Positions 15,974-25,622 are shown, counted from the stretch's first letter. The stretch: DNA of 64,000 nt from Chitinophaga sp. MM2321 (GCF_964033635.1 NZ_OZ035533.1:5923001-5987000); one strand, 5' to 3'. Notes: generated by a model from the sequence alone, not told the origin. Translations and numbers: made by a program.

Positions 15974-18900
15974 TTAAAAATTGATTTCAAGACCGGCAAA
16001 CCATTTTGTACTGTACGGATACTTGGTTCCGTTGATACCCCGGTCATCAACTTCCGGATCTATACCGGCAAATTTAGTAGCGGTCCACAGGTTGTCGCCG
16101 CCAACAGAAATCCTTGCATTGCCCACATGTACACGGTCCAGCCATTGCTTTGGTAGTGCATAGCTCAGGTTTACATTCCTTAAACGCAGGTAGCTACCAT
16201 CTTCAAGAAAACGGGAAGATGGTTTATGCGCATTCTTATTACCCTTGATCACATATTTTGGATGTGTAGTATTGTCGCCCGGTTTTTCCCAGCGGCTCCA
16301 TTGTTTATCCAGCTCCATCATGTTGTAAGTGTAGTAGGCGCCATCGTTATCCATCAGTTCACGTGTACTGTTGTACACATCATTACCGGAAACAAAAGCG
16401 AGGAAAGCACTCAGCTGAAATCCCTTGTATGACCATACGTTGCGCATACCGCCAAAGAATTTCGGCGTAGCGGAACCTACAATCTGCAAAGATGCTTCGT
16501 TGTAATTATTGGTGGTAGTACGTGCTGTTATTTTACCATCAGCGTCCCTGGTTACTTTTTCCCACAAAGGATCTCCGTTTGCAGGGTCCACACCGGCCCA
16601 TTTGCGCATATAAAAGCTGCGCATGTCCTGTCCTTTTTCCAGGATGAAGTAACTGCTGAGCGGGTCTGTGATCTCATTTTTTCCACCATACAAATCCATC
16701 ACGGAGTTTTTATTGAAGCCGATATTAAAATCGGTACTCCATTTAAATTCACCTACCAGGTTATCTGTACTCAGGTTGATTTCAATACCCTTGTTACGCA
16801 CACTGCCAATGTTCTGCGGGATATAGTTGTAGCCGGCAGTTCCGGGCAGCGGCACATTAAACAGCAGGTCTTTGCTGTCCTTCTGATAAAGATCTACGGT
16901 CAGATTAATACGGTCAAATAATCCCAGATCGAAACCGATATTGGTGTTATACGCCTTTTCCCAAGACAGGTCCGGCACATTGTAAATGCTCTGGTAAGCG
17001 CCGGGAAAACCATTATACTGTGTATTGATGGCATACGCGCCAATAGAAGTATAATCGCCGATTTCCGCATTACCGGTAGTACCATAGCTGGCCCTTATCT
17101 TCAGGTTGGTAATTGCTTTTATCTCTTTGATAAAATTTTCTTCCGAAACAGCCCACGATGCACCAAACGCATAGAAGTTGCCATACTGCCTGTTTGCACC
17201 AAATTTGGAAGAACCATCCCTCCTGAAGGAAGAGGTAAAGTAGTACTTGTAATTATAGTTATAGTTAGCCTGTATAAAGTAAGAATTGAAAGCGCGGTCT
17301 GTTTTGCTGCCACCAATGCTCATGGGAGAAGAAGCTGCATCCAGCACATCTTTTCCCTGTAAGATCCCTTTACCTTTTGCATTGAGATCATTCAGGTTTA
17401 CCTGCTGAAATTCAGCCCCCACCAACCCGTCGATGTTATGCACTTTGTTGACCGTATATCTTGCCTTTAACAGGTTGGAACTAATGTAAGCCGATGTATC
17501 CTGGTAATAATTGTAAAGATTTCCGCGGTCATCAGAACCGGCTGCTGTTCTTACATCTCCATTGCTTTCTTCCCGGTCATGGTAGTACTGCGCGCGGTTG
17601 GTAGTGCTGAAGGACAACCATTTTGTGATATCATATTCCAGTTTGAATAATGCCTCAACAGACTGCCGCTTATGATTGATGTAATTATACTGTTGATCAT
17701 ACAGGAAGTTGGTCATATCCCTGCCGTACCACTTCGCTGCGTTTATCGGATTTACCGGGTTTCCCTGTGCATCATAAGGGTTATCCCATGGCAGGTTGGT
17801 ATAGTATTGATACAATGATCCGTTTGAGTTATCATGGTCGGTAGTTTGCACCCCTGCGAGGTTTGCACTGATACGTAATTTGTCCGTGATGTTGTGGTCA
17901 ATATTCAATCTTGCGCTGAAACGCTCTACTCCTGTACCTTTCAGGATACCATCTTCTTTATAATAATTACCTCCCAGGTAGAACTTTGTTTTTTCATTAC
18001 CTCCGCTGGCGGATAGTTCATAGTTCTGGTTAGATGCATTTTGGAATGCCAGTTGCTGCCAGTTGGTATTGATATTCCGGAGTGCCGGGTCCAGTTCTCT
18101 ACCGGCAGCAGTTTGCAGGTCATAAAGACCGGTACCATTCATCAGGTGAAAGCGGCCGGTATTTAATGTTGCGGTTCCTATATTGGTACGGAAGTTTACC
18201 TGTGTTTTACCTGCTTTCCCTCTTTTGGTGGTGATCACCATTACGCCATTTGCCGCACGTGCGCCATACAACGTAGTGGCAGCCGCATCTTTCAGGATGG
18301 TCACACTTTCAATATCGCTGGGATTCGGTAATCCGCCGATGATACCATCTACGACCACCAACGGAGAATTGCCGGCAGTAAGCGTTCCATTACCACGGAT
18401 ACGTACCACCGGAGCAGCAGACGGATCACCGGAGCTGTTACCAACAAATACGCCACTCACTTTACCCTGCAACATCTTGTCCACACTGGTAGCCTGTACA
18501 TCTTTCAGCTTGGCAGCACTTACTGCCTGGGCCGCACCGGTCAGATTTTTTGTGGTAGTGGTGGTATAACCCATTACCACTACTTCTTCCAGTTTTTTAG
18601 TATCGGCTTCCAATTGGATACTGATCTCAGAACGACCGCCCACGGCCACTTTCTGCGGTATATAGCCGATATAGGAAAACACCAGTATGCTGCTTTCTGA
18701 GGGCGCCTGCAAAGTATATTTACCATTGGCATCGGTAACACTACCTATACTGGTACCTTCTACCGCTACGGTTACACCCGGTAAAGGATCGTGAGAGGCA
18801 GCATCGGTAATCCTTCCGGTTACTGTCACAGCTGCCGTACGCACAGGCGTGATCACCACCAGGTTATTTTCCAGCACCTGGTAAGTAACGTTGGATCTGG

Positions 18901-19201
18901 AAAAGAGGATGCCCAGTACATCATTTATTGGCTTATTTTTTACATCAATGCTTACCGACTTATTCAGGTCGGCAAAATTTTCATTGTAGAAAAAGCGATA
19001 ATTGCTTTTGTTTTCAATCAACTTGAAAACTTCTCTTACGCTTTTATTTTCAGCATGTAGCTCGCTGATCTTTTCCTGCGCATACGCAGTAGCAGATACC
19101 TGTAGAATACCTCCGAAAATCAGCAGCCCCGTCATTTTCATCATTAGCAATAATTTTCGCCTGGGGCAAAGAAATGCCGCCAAGTGTGCAGTGGATTTCA
19201 T
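15974..19201 (-). CDS. SusC/RagA-family TonB-dependent transporter with STN domain
   Basis: A 1075-residue receptor. The signal peptide is cleaved after AYA, leaving Gln-Glu. An STN domain (about 48-118) follows, then the carboxypeptidase-regulatory-like domain (about 124-200), the plug with LEEVVVMGYTT, VRIRGNGT and ATTLYGARAANGVMVIT, and a 22-strand-type barrel ending in Phe (GLEINF). The STN domain normally contacts a FecR anti-sigma factor in the inner membrane, and exactly such a gene (19385) precedes it, so substrate binding probably releases the ECF sigma factor. It pairs with the SusD gene at 14469. Confidence 0.96.
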   Translation of the reverse strand: MKSTAHLAAFLCPRRKLLLMMKMTGLLIFGGILQVSATAYAQEKISELHAENKSVREVFKLIENKSNYRFFYNENFADLNKSVSIDVKNKPINDVLGILFSRSNVTYQVLENNLVVITPVRTAAVTVTGRITDAASHDPLPGVTVAVEGTSIGSVTDANGKYTLQAPSESSILVFSYIGYIPQKVAVGGRSEISIQLEADTKKLEEVVVMGYTTTTTKNLTGAAQAVSAAKLKDVQATSVDKMLQGKVSGVFVGNSSGDPSAAPVVRIRGNGTLTAGNSPLVVVDGIIGGLPNPSDIESVTILKDAAATTLYGARAANGVMVITTKRGKAGKTQVNFRTNIGTATLNTGRFHLMNGTGLYDLQTAAGRELDPALRNINTNWQQLAFQNASNQNYELSASGGNEKTKFYLGGNYYKEDGILKGTGVERFSARLNIDHNITDKLRISANLAGVQTTDHDNSNGSLYQYYTNLPWDNPYDAQGNPVNPINAAKWYGRDMTNFLYDQQYNYINHKRQSVEALFKLEYDITKWLSFSTTNRAQYYHDREESNGDVRTAAGSDDRGNLYNYYQDTSAYISSNLLKARYTVNKVHNIDGLVGAEFQQVNLNDLNAKGKGILQGKDVLDAASSPMSIGGSKTDRAFNSYFIQANYNYNYKYYFTSSFRRDGSSKFGANRQYGNFYAFGASWAVSEENFIKEIKAITNLKIRASYGTTGNAEIGDYTSIGAYAINTQYNGFPGAYQSIYNVPDLSWEKAYNTNIGFDLGLFDRINLTVDLYQKDSKDLLFNVPLPGTAGYNYIPQNIGSVRNKGIEINLSTDNLVGEFKWSTDFNIGFNKNSVMDLYGGKNEITDPLSSYFILEKGQDMRSFYMRKWAGVDPANGDPLWEKVTRDADGKITARTTTNNYNEASLQIVGSATPKFFGGMRNVWSYKGFQLSAFLAFVSGNDVYNSTRELMDNDGAYYTYNMMELDKQWSRWEKPGDNTTHPKYVIKGNKNAHKPSSRFLEDGSYLRLRNVNLSYALPKQWLDRVHVGNARISVGGDNLWTATKFAGIDPEVDDRGINGTKYPYSTKWFAGLEINF

Positions 19202-19285
19202 AAACTTGTATAGATTTTAGTTAAACGAATATTTACGGTGACGGCCCGTCGCAAAGGCCATTCACCAACATGTGATTTTCGTTGG

Positions 19286-19318
19286 ATTGGGGTAAGTCGC
19301 ATTACCCCAATTTTTTTT
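19286..19318 (+). terminator. Hairpin with T-run on the strand opposite to susC
   Basis: ATTGGGGTAA (19286-19295) pairs perfectly with TTACCCCAAT (19302-19311), followed by a seven-T run on the plus strand. All neighbouring genes are on the minus strand, so as a terminator it would stop only antisense transcription. On the minus strand it is a hairpin in the fecR-susC leader. Confidence 0.5.
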
Positions 19319-19384
19319 CAGCTGTTCACTTCTTACATGAATGTTGTTTTACAGGTTTAAAAATGATTATGCAGTGCCTCCCGG

Positions 19385-20488
19385 CTATTTACCGGTTCGT
19401 AGAGCATTGGCATATTTCTCTTTCAGTACTTTGTCCAGTTCTACAGTAACTACGCCACTATCAATTGTATAGCGCAATGGTGCTGTCAGTTTCAGAATAT
19501 TCAGGACCTGTTCCAGTGTTTCCTGGCGGAAAGTGCCACTGAAACGGTAAGTTTTCAATTCCTCATCTTTAAAGATCACTTTTACATTAAACCGGCGTTG
19601 CATAGTGATGGCCAGTTCCTCCATGGTTTGGGCGGTTACTATCCAGTTGCCGTCTTTCCACGCGGTATATATTTCTGTATCGTTTACTTCCTTACTTTCC
19701 ACCGGTTTGTTGCCGGGGTCCTGGGCCGATACTTTGACCGGCTCATTTTTCTTGTCTGCTACCGGTTTTTTATACACCACATGCTGGCGCGGTTTCAGCA
19801 TCATCCGGAATGGACTGGCTGTTTTGCTACCATCGATTTTCACTTCTCCCTCTACCAATGTGGTCACCACAGTTTTATCTTCCGGGTAGGCTTTTACGTT
19901 GAAAGATGTACCCAGCGCAAGAATTTGCAAGTCAGCTGCATTGACGGTGAACGGCTTTTGCGGATTGGTATGCACTTTAAAAAAGGCTTCGCCTTCCAGC
20001 TTTACTTCGCGGCGCTGTGTATTGTAAGACGACGCATATTGCAGTTTGCTGCCTGCGTTCAGCCATACTTCCGTACCATCAGCCAAGGCTATTTTTGTAG
20101 TGGCTCCTTTTGGGCTGGTTACGGTTACCATTCCCTGGCTATCTGCTTGCTTACCAAGAGAAAACCAGGCAAATACAACGCCGCCGCCTATCATGAATGG
20201 CAGGGTAAAAGACGCGGCTATCCGCAGGTAACGTTTCCACCCGGCCACCGGTTTCATGGGAGCAATGGCACCCTGCCGCAACACCTCATTCCAGCCGGCA
20301 ACAGCATCATACTGCCCTGGCTGTGCCGCAGCCAGCCAGGCATCCCGCAGTTGCAGGAAATAAATCCGGTTACCGGCATCTGCTGAGATCCAGTCTTCCA
20401 GTATCTTTTGCTCTTCCAGTGTTGTATTGCCAGACAAGAAACATGCAATCAGGTCGTCCATCTGCACTTGTGAATAATTAAGCCCCAT
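19385..20488 (-). CDS. FecR-family anti-sigma factor
   Basis: A 367-residue inner-membrane regulator that holds an ECF sigma factor until signalled by an STN-bearing receptor. The N-terminal cytoplasmic part contains the usual WISADAGNRIYFLQLRDAW-like segment. A single membrane helix lies at about residues 90-112, followed by the periplasmic FecR domain (TSPKGATTKIALADGTEVWLNAGS, VKLEGEAFFKVH, LGTSFNVKAY) and a C-terminal STN-like part (FRQETLEQVLNILKLT). It sits between the sigma and susC genes, the usual order for such loci. Confidence 0.95.
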   Translation of the reverse strand: MGLNYSQVQMDDLIACFLSGNTTLEEQKILEDWISADAGNRIYFLQLRDAWLAAAQPGQYDAVAGWNEVLRQGAIAPMKPVAGWKRYLRIAASFTLPFMIGGGVVFAWFSLGKQADSQGMVTVTSPKGATTKIALADGTEVWLNAGSKLQYASSYNTQRREVKLEGEAFFKVHTNPQKPFTVNAADLQILALGTSFNVKAYPEDKTVVTTLVEGEVKIDGSKTASPFRMMLKPRQHVVYKKPVADKKNEPVKVSAQDPGNKPVESKEVNDTEIYTAWKDGNWIVTAQTMEELAITMQRRFNVKVIFKDEELKTYRFSGTFRQETLEQVLNILKLTAPLRYTIDSGVVTVELDKVLKEKYANALRTGK

Positions 20489-20571
20489 AGTTCGTTAAAC
20501 AGCTACTAAGACAACTTATCATGATTAACAGGGTGACAAGACAAGAAAAAAAATATTATTTTCTTAACGGG

Positions 20572-21129
20572 TTATTTCAATAAAGGGAGGAGTTCATCAC
20601 GCAACCTTTGCAGGGCGCGGGTCATCTGTGTTTTTACGGTATTGATGGAAATGCCCAGGTGGCGGGAAATTTCGGGATAGCTCAGTTGCTCAAAGCGGCT
20701 GAGGCGGAATATGTCCTGGCATTGTGGTGGTAACTTGCGGATGGCCTTTTCAGCCAATAGCTCCAGTTCGGAGTGCAGGAGCGTTTCCACCGGAGAGGGT
20801 GCAGCAGGCATGCCAAAGATAGATATGCGGGATTCAAGCTGTTCCAGCAGCTCGCCGCCGTAACGGGTCCTGATTTTATCCTGCTTTATAAAGTTGAGAC
20901 AGTTATTTTGTACGGAGCGGTACAGGTATGCTTTTTCGGAAACCTGGATATCCAGTTCCCCGTATCTCTCCCATATCTTCATAAAAGTATCCTGCACAAT
21001 TTCTTCTGCTAAGTCATGGCGGTTTACGAAATCGTATGCGAAAGTACAAAGCGCAGGATAATAGCTTTTGAATAATGATTCAAAAGCCGGCAGCAGGCTA
21101 TGGTTAATATTTTTACGTTCCTCCTCCAA
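20572..21129 (-). CDS. RNA polymerase ECF sigma-70 factor
   Basis: A 185-residue extracytoplasmic-function sigma factor of the Bacteroidota type that partners FecR proteins. Region 2 is seen at DLAEEIVQDTFMKIWERY and region 4 at LPPQCQDIFRLSRFEQLSYPEISRHLGISINTVKTQM, with the helix-turn-helix near residues 150-170. It is the first gene of the sigma, anti-sigma, SusC, SusD, hydrolase run. It probably activates the susC promoter downstream of it. Confidence 0.95.
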   Translation of the reverse strand: MEEERKNINHSLLPAFESLFKSYYPALCTFAYDFVNRHDLAEEIVQDTFMKIWERYGELDIQVSEKAYLYRSVQNNCLNFIKQDKIRTRYGGELLEQLESRISIFGMPAAPSPVETLLHSELELLAEKAIRKLPPQCQDIFRLSRFEQLSYPEISRHLGISINTVKTQMTRALQRLRDELLPLLK

Positions 21130-21264
21130 AATGCGGACTCCTTTCGCGATATAAGCGGGCTGTTTTTATTGCCCTTTAACATCGTGCACATTGTTCACTT
21201 ACAAATGCATGCAGCACAATTACCTGCTGCCCGCGAAAAGATACGACAAGTTGGTATTAAAATA

Positions 21265-21293
21265 AAAAACGCGGATGAATCACCCGCGTTTTT
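21265..21293 (-). terminator. Terminator after fabG
   Basis: AAAAACGCGG (21265-21274) and CCGCGTTTTT (21284-21293) are perfectly complementary. It has T-runs on both strands and lies just past the fabG stop on the minus strand. Confidence 0.85.
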
Positions 21294-21311
21294 CTATCTC
21301 CCTTAAAAAAA

Positions 21312-22061
21312 TTACATACATAAACCACCACAGGTACTGATGGTTTGCCCGGTTACATACCCGCCCAAGTCTGAAGCCAGGAACAGGCATACGTTGGCAA
21401 TATCTTCCGGGGTACCAAAACGGCCCAGGGGAATCTGCTGAATGTAGTTGCCTGCGCTATCCCCTTCTTTCAGGTAGCTGGTCATATCTGTTTCTACAAA
21501 GCCCGGTGCCACTGCATTGCAGCGGATATTACGGCTACCCATTTCCTGGGCTATAGATTTTGTAAACCCGATAATACCAGCCTTGGAGGCAGCATAACTG
21601 CTCTGGCCTGCATTGCCCATAATACCGATTACGGAACTCATATTAATGATACTGCCGCTCTTGGCCTTCATCATAGGGCGTATCACATGTTTGGTCATGT
21701 TATACACGCTTTTCAGGTTGATGTTCATCACATCATCCCACTGATCAGGGCTCATGCGCAGCAGGAGGTTATCTTTGGAAATACCGGCATTGTTTACGCA
21801 GATATCAATTTTACCGAATTCTTTCAATACATCTGTTACCAACGCTTCACACTCTTCAAATACACCGGCGTTTGACTTATATGCTTTTGCCTGTACGCCT
21901 AAAGCCCGGAGCTTTTCTTCCAGTATTCTGGCTTTTTCGTCTGAGCTTACGTAGGTGAAGGCTACGTTAGCTCCCTGTGCTGCAAATTTTAATGCAATCG
22001 CTTCACCGATACCGCGGCTGGCGCCTGTTACAATCGCTACTTTGTTCTCCAGTAATTTCAT
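21312..22061 (-). CDS. fabG: 3-oxoacyl-[acyl-carrier-protein] reductase
   Basis: A 249-residue short-chain dehydrogenase that reduces 3-oxoacyl-ACP with NADPH in fatty-acid synthesis. It has the nucleotide motif GASRGIGEA near residue 14, NNAG(ISKD), and the catalytic Ser in NMSSVIG with YAASK. The length and the phrase DNLLLRMSPDQWDDVMNINL are FabG-typical. The C-terminus GGLCM replaces the usual DGGM(M) ending. It is the last gene of a probable lptB, GH3-like, fabG operon (17-base gap upstream). Confidence 0.92.
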   Translation of the reverse strand: MKLLENKVAIVTGASRGIGEAIALKFAAQGANVAFTYVSSDEKARILEEKLRALGVQAKAYKSNAGVFEECEALVTDVLKEFGKIDICVNNAGISKDNLLLRMSPDQWDDVMNINLKSVYNMTKHVIRPMMKAKSGSIINMSSVIGIMGNAGQSSYAASKAGIIGFTKSIAQEMGSRNIRCNAVAPGFVETDMTSYLKEGDSAGNYIQQIPLGRFGTPEDIANVCLFLASDLGGYVTGQTISTCGGLCM

Positions 22062-22078
22062 GTTATAGTTGATAGGTT

Positions 22079-23608
22079 TTAAGCGTTCATACTCGCCGCA
22101 TATTTCAGGATTTCTTCCAGGTAATCGCGGTCGTTATTTAATCTTGGTACTTTATGTTGTCCGCCCAGTTTGCCTTTGCTTTTGAGGAACTCGCAGAAAG
22201 TACCTCTTGGTAATACATGTACAACAGGCATGTGCAAGGCGATATCTTTATATCTTTTTGCTTCGTAATCTGAATTAATGGACTTCAATGTGCTGTCCAG
22301 TACCTGGGTAAAGTGGTTCAGATCATCCGGGGCCACTTCAAATTCTACCAGCCATTCATGCCCACCGTTGGCGTTATCGCTGAAATACACCGGGGCCGCG
22401 GTATAATCGTTGACCACTGCACCGGTAGCTTCGCAGGCACGGGCCACCGCGGTATCGGAGTTTTCCACGATCACTTCTTCACCAAAAGCATTGATAAAGG
22501 ATTTTGTTCTGCCACTGATCTTAATACGGTAAGGCAGCAGGGATACAAACTGGATGGTATCGCCCACCATGTACCGCCACAACCCGCCGTTGGTACTGAT
22601 TACCAGGGCATAGTTTTTACCCAGTTCCACTTCCTGCAACTGGAGGGTGCGTGGGGTTTCTTTACCCAGTTCCTCCATCGGCATAAACTCGTAAAAGATG
22701 CCGTGGTTAAGGAACAACAGCAGTCCTTCTTCACCGATAACATCCTGGGCAGCAAAAAAGCCTTCAGAAGCATTGTAGGTTTCCTGGAAATGCATCAGCG
22801 GTTTGCGGATCAGTTTTGCAAACTGGTCGCGGTAAGGTGTAAAGCTCACCCCTCCGTGCATATAAAGCTCCAGGCTTGGCCATACATCTGCCAGGTTATC
22901 TGTACCGGTCAATTCAAAGATGCGTTTTATCAATACAATTGTCCAGGTAGGAACACCGGCAATGGAGGTCACGTTTTCGTGAATCACTGCATTGGCCATG
23001 CGTTCTATCTTTTCTTCCCATTCGTCCATCAGGGCAATTTCCAGGTCCGGTGTGCGGATCATGTTACCATAGAATGGCATGTTCTGCAACATCACGGCAC
23101 TGAGGTCACCACAATAGGAATCACTGTTTTCTGATAATTTATTTACCTGGTGGCTTCCGCCAATGACCAGGGATTTACCCGTAAATACGTCGGAGTCGGG
23201 GAAATTATTGTAATAGAGGGAAATAACATCACGGCCGGAACGATAATGACATTCATCCAGGCTTTCGATGGTAACAGGAATAAACTTGCTTTTGTCTGCG
23301 GTAGTACCGCTGGATTTGGCAAACCATTTAATAGGTGTATTCCAGAGGACATTTTGCTGTCCTTCCATGGTACGCTGAATATATGGTTTAATGGTGTCGT
23401 AGGTATGAACGGGCACCCTTTCCTTGTATTCGTCTATTTTATAAATCTTTGAAAAGCCGTATTGCTTGCCGAACTCCGTATACTGGGCGGCACTGATAAG
23501 GTTTTGGAACACCTGCTGCTGCACCTGCACGGGATATTGCATAAAATATGCAATGCGCCCCATGCGCAATCTTGCCAGTTGTGATATTGCAGGACTTAAA
23601 ATTCTCAT
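22079..23608 (-). CDS. GH3 auxin-responsive-promoter family acyl-adenylating enzyme
   Basis: A 509-residue protein of the GH3 family, part of the ANL adenylate-forming enzymes. Plant members conjugate amino acids to hormones; the bacterial ones are largely uncharacterised. Visible motifs are the phosphate loop AKSSGTTADKSKFIPVT, YNASEGFFA and GGLWRYMVGDTIQF, which correspond to ATP- and acyl-adenylate-binding motifs. It starts 24 bases after lptB and ends 17 bases before fabG. The neighbours suggest an acyl or envelope-lipid substrate; this is inference only. Confidence 0.88.
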   Translation of the reverse strand: MRILSPAISQLARLRMGRIAYFMQYPVQVQQQVFQNLISAAQYTEFGKQYGFSKIYKIDEYKERVPVHTYDTIKPYIQRTMEGQQNVLWNTPIKWFAKSSGTTADKSKFIPVTIESLDECHYRSGRDVISLYYNNFPDSDVFTGKSLVIGGSHQVNKLSENSDSYCGDLSAVMLQNMPFYGNMIRTPDLEIALMDEWEEKIERMANAVIHENVTSIAGVPTWTIVLIKRIFELTGTDNLADVWPSLELYMHGGVSFTPYRDQFAKLIRKPLMHFQETYNASEGFFAAQDVIGEEGLLLFLNHGIFYEFMPMEELGKETPRTLQLQEVELGKNYALVISTNGGLWRYMVGDTIQFVSLLPYRIKISGRTKSFINAFGEEVIVENSDTAVARACEATGAVVNDYTAAPVYFSDNANGGHEWLVEFEVAPDDLNHFTQVLDSTLKSINSDYEAKRYKDIALHMPVVHVLPRGTFCEFLKSKGKLGGQHKVPRLNNDRDYLEEILKYAASMNA

Positions 23609-23632
23609 ATAGGATGCTCTCGAATGATTTTA

Positions 23633-24391
23633 CTATTTAGCCGCTTCGTCCACGTAAGTCTTCCTGCGAAGGATAAAATTCTGGCCAAGATACACTTTTC
23701 TAACCTGTTCGTCTGCTGCCAGTTCTTCCGCGGAGCCGGACTTCAGGATTTTCCCTTCAAATAATAAATAAGCCCGGTCGGTAATAGACAGGGTTTCCTG
23801 CACGTTGTGGTCTGTTATCAGGATACCTATATTCTTGTATTTCAATTTGGCAACGATGGACTGAATATCTTCCACGGCGATGGGATCAATACCCGCAAAA
23901 GGCTCATCCAGCAATATAAACTTTGGGTCTACCGCCAGGGCACGGGCTATTTCAGTACGACGGCGTTCCCCGCCACTCAGTACATCACCCGGACTTTTCC
24001 GCACGTGCATTAACCGGAATTCGCTCAATAAAGATTCCAGCTTCTCCTTCTGCTCCGCCTTTTTCAGGTTGGTCATTTCCAGTACTGCCGAGATGTTATC
24101 TTCCACACTCAGCTTCCGGAACACGGAAGCTTCCTGCGGTAAATAGCCGATACCCATCTTTGCCCGCTTGTACATGGGCAATTTAGTGATATTCAGGTCA
24201 TCCAGGAACACATTGCCCTCATCTGGCTTAATCAGCCCTACTACCATGTAAAAGGTGGTGGTTTTACCCGCTCCGTTAGGGCCCAGCAACCCCACTATCT
24301 CACCCTGAGACACTTCAACAGACACATGATTTACCACCGTTCTGTTGCCGTAACGCTTTACCAACTGGTCCGTATGTATTCTTAATGCCAT
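23633..24391 (-). CDS. lptB: LPS export ABC transporter ATP-binding protein
   Basis: A 252-residue ATPase powering lipopolysaccharide transport from the inner membrane through the Lpt bridge. Walker [11 protein letters not shown], signature [15 protein letters not shown], Walker [13 protein letters not shown] and H-loop ITDHN are intact. The start [15 protein letters not shown] at 24391 fits the family better than the in-frame ATG at 24427 and is supported by TAAGTTTG exactly five bases upstream. First gene of the lptB, GH3-like, fabG run. Confidence 0.95.
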   Translation of the reverse strand: MALRIHTDQLVKRYGNRTVVNHVSVEVSQGEIVGLLGPNGAGKTTTFYMVVGLIKPDEGNVFLDDLNITKLPMYKRAKMGIGYLPQEASVFRKLSVEDNISAVLEMTNLKKAEQKEKLESLLSEFRLMHVRKSPGDVLSGGERRRTEIARALAVDPKFILLDEPFAGIDPIAVEDIQSIVAKLKYKNIGILITDHNVQETLSITDRAYLLFEGKILKSGSAEELAADEQVRKVYLGQNFILRRKTYVDEAAK

Positions 24392-24396
24392 ATGAT

Positions 24397-24404
24397 CAAA
24401 CTTA
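24397..24404 (-). promoter_or_regulatory. -7 promoter element 5 nt before the lptB start
   Basis: On the minus strand TAAGTTTG, ATCAT, then ATG. This implies a leaderless mRNA and fixes the lptB start at 24391. Confidence 0.6.
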
Positions 24405-24487
24405 GCAAAATTAAACAATTCATTCACTTAGCCTAGTTATAGTTATCCTAAGATGAAAAATGATGTGATATTGACCGGCGGATATGT

Positions 24488-24495
24488 TATTTTTG
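24488..24495 (+). promoter_or_regulatory. -7 promoter element of metF
   Basis: TATTTTTG is a perfect TAnnTTTG match 65 bases before the metF ATG; a TTG lies at 24471-24473 in the -33 region. Confidence 0.55.
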
Positions 24496-24560
24496 CCCGC
24501 GTAATTTAGCAGGAATCGGGTTTAATCAAGCAGCCCTCATTCCACAAAGCTTATAATTTT

Positions 24561-25514
24561 ATGAAAGTAACAGAACATATCGCCCAGGCAAAGGACACCC
24601 TTATTTCATTTGAAATCCTTCCCCCGCTTAAAGGTAAGAGCATTGAGTCGATTTATGACCACCTGGACCCTTTAATGGAATTCAAGCCCTCCTTTATTAA
24701 TGTCACCTACCACCGTAGTGAGCATATGTTCAAAAAAAAGGCCGATGGTGCCTTTGAAAAGGTTGAAATCCGTAAACGCCCCGGCACGGTGGGCATTTGC
24801 GCGGCCATCATGAACCATTACAAGGTAGATGCTGTTCCCCACCTCATCTGCGGCGGCTTTAGCCGGGAAGAAACAGAAAATGCCCTCATTGACCTTAACT
24901 TCCTGGGTGTAGACAATGTACTGGTATTAAGGGGAGATGCCCCCAAAAATGAAACTTTCTTTGAACCTGACCCTCATGGCCATAGCTACGCTATTGAACT
25001 ACTGGACCAGGTGGCACATATGAATAATGGCGTATACCTGGAAGACGATCTACAAAGCGGGGTTAAAACCAATTTCTGCATCGGTGTGGCAGGCTACCCG
25101 GAGAAACATTTTGAAGCCCCCAACATGCAAACAGATCTCAGCCATCTGAAACGCAAAGTGGAAAACGGCGCTGACTACATCGTCACCCAGATGTTCTTCG
25201 ATAACCAGAAATTTTTCGATTTTGTAAATAAATGTAGGGAAATGGGGATCACCATTCCGATCATCCCGGGATTAAAACCCCTCACATCAAAAAAACAGAT
25301 GACCATGCTGCCACGTGTTTTTCATGTGGACTTACCAACAGATCTCTCCAATGAAATCCTGAAATGCAAAACAGACAAGGATGTAGAGCTGGTAGGAACA
25401 GAGTGGCTGATCGCACAATCCAAAGAACTGAAAGCTTTTGGCGTACCCGTATTGCACTATTACACCCTGGGCAAACCCAATGTAGTACGCAAAGCGGTAG
25501 AAGCTATTATATAA
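24561..25514 (+). CDS. metF: Methylenetetrahydrofolate reductase
   Basis: A 317-residue FAD enzyme reducing 5,10-methylenetetrahydrofolate to 5-methyltetrahydrofolate for methionine synthesis. The TIM-barrel motifs SFEILPP, FINVTYH, HLICGG, DNVLVLRGD and GADYIVTQMFFDN, followed by IPIIPGLKPLTS, all match the family. Full length, single gene, with its own promoter-like element and a strong terminator. Confidence 0.95.
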   Translation: MKVTEHIAQAKDTLISFEILPPLKGKSIESIYDHLDPLMEFKPSFINVTYHRSEHMFKKKADGAFEKVEIRKRPGTVGICAAIMNHYKVDAVPHLICGGFSREETENALIDLNFLGVDNVLVLRGDAPKNETFFEPDPHGHSYAIELLDQVAHMNNGVYLEDDLQSGVKTNFCIGVAGYPEKHFEAPNMQTDLSHLKRKVENGADYIVTQMFFDNQKFFDFVNKCREMGITIPIIPGLKPLTSKKQMTMLPRVFHVDLPTDLSNEILKCKTDKDVELVGTEWLIAQSKELKAFGVPVLHYYTLGKPNVVRKAVEAII

Positions 25515-25537
25515 GCATCTCTTATAAAATCATACAG

Positions 25538-25570
25538 AAAAAGGGAAGGACAAAAGTCTTTCCCTTTTTT
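25538..25570 (+). terminator. Terminator of metF
   Basis: AAAAAGGGAAGGAC pairs with GTCTTTCCCTTTTT around an AAAA loop and runs into T6, 24 bases past the metF stop. Confidence 0.9.
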
Positions 25571-25594
25571 GCTTTCTTTCATATAAATTAAATA

Positions 25595-25622
25595 ATGCCA
25601 TTACGTAGATACGTAGTGGCAT
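25595..25622. repeat. 28-bp near-perfect palindrome containing TACGTA
   Basis: ATGCCATTACGTA (25595-25607) and TACGTAGTGGCAT (25610-25622) are complementary at 12 of 13 positions with only two bases between, more like a protein-binding palindrome than an RNA hairpin. It lies between converging metF and a beta-barrel gene. Confidence 0.6.
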
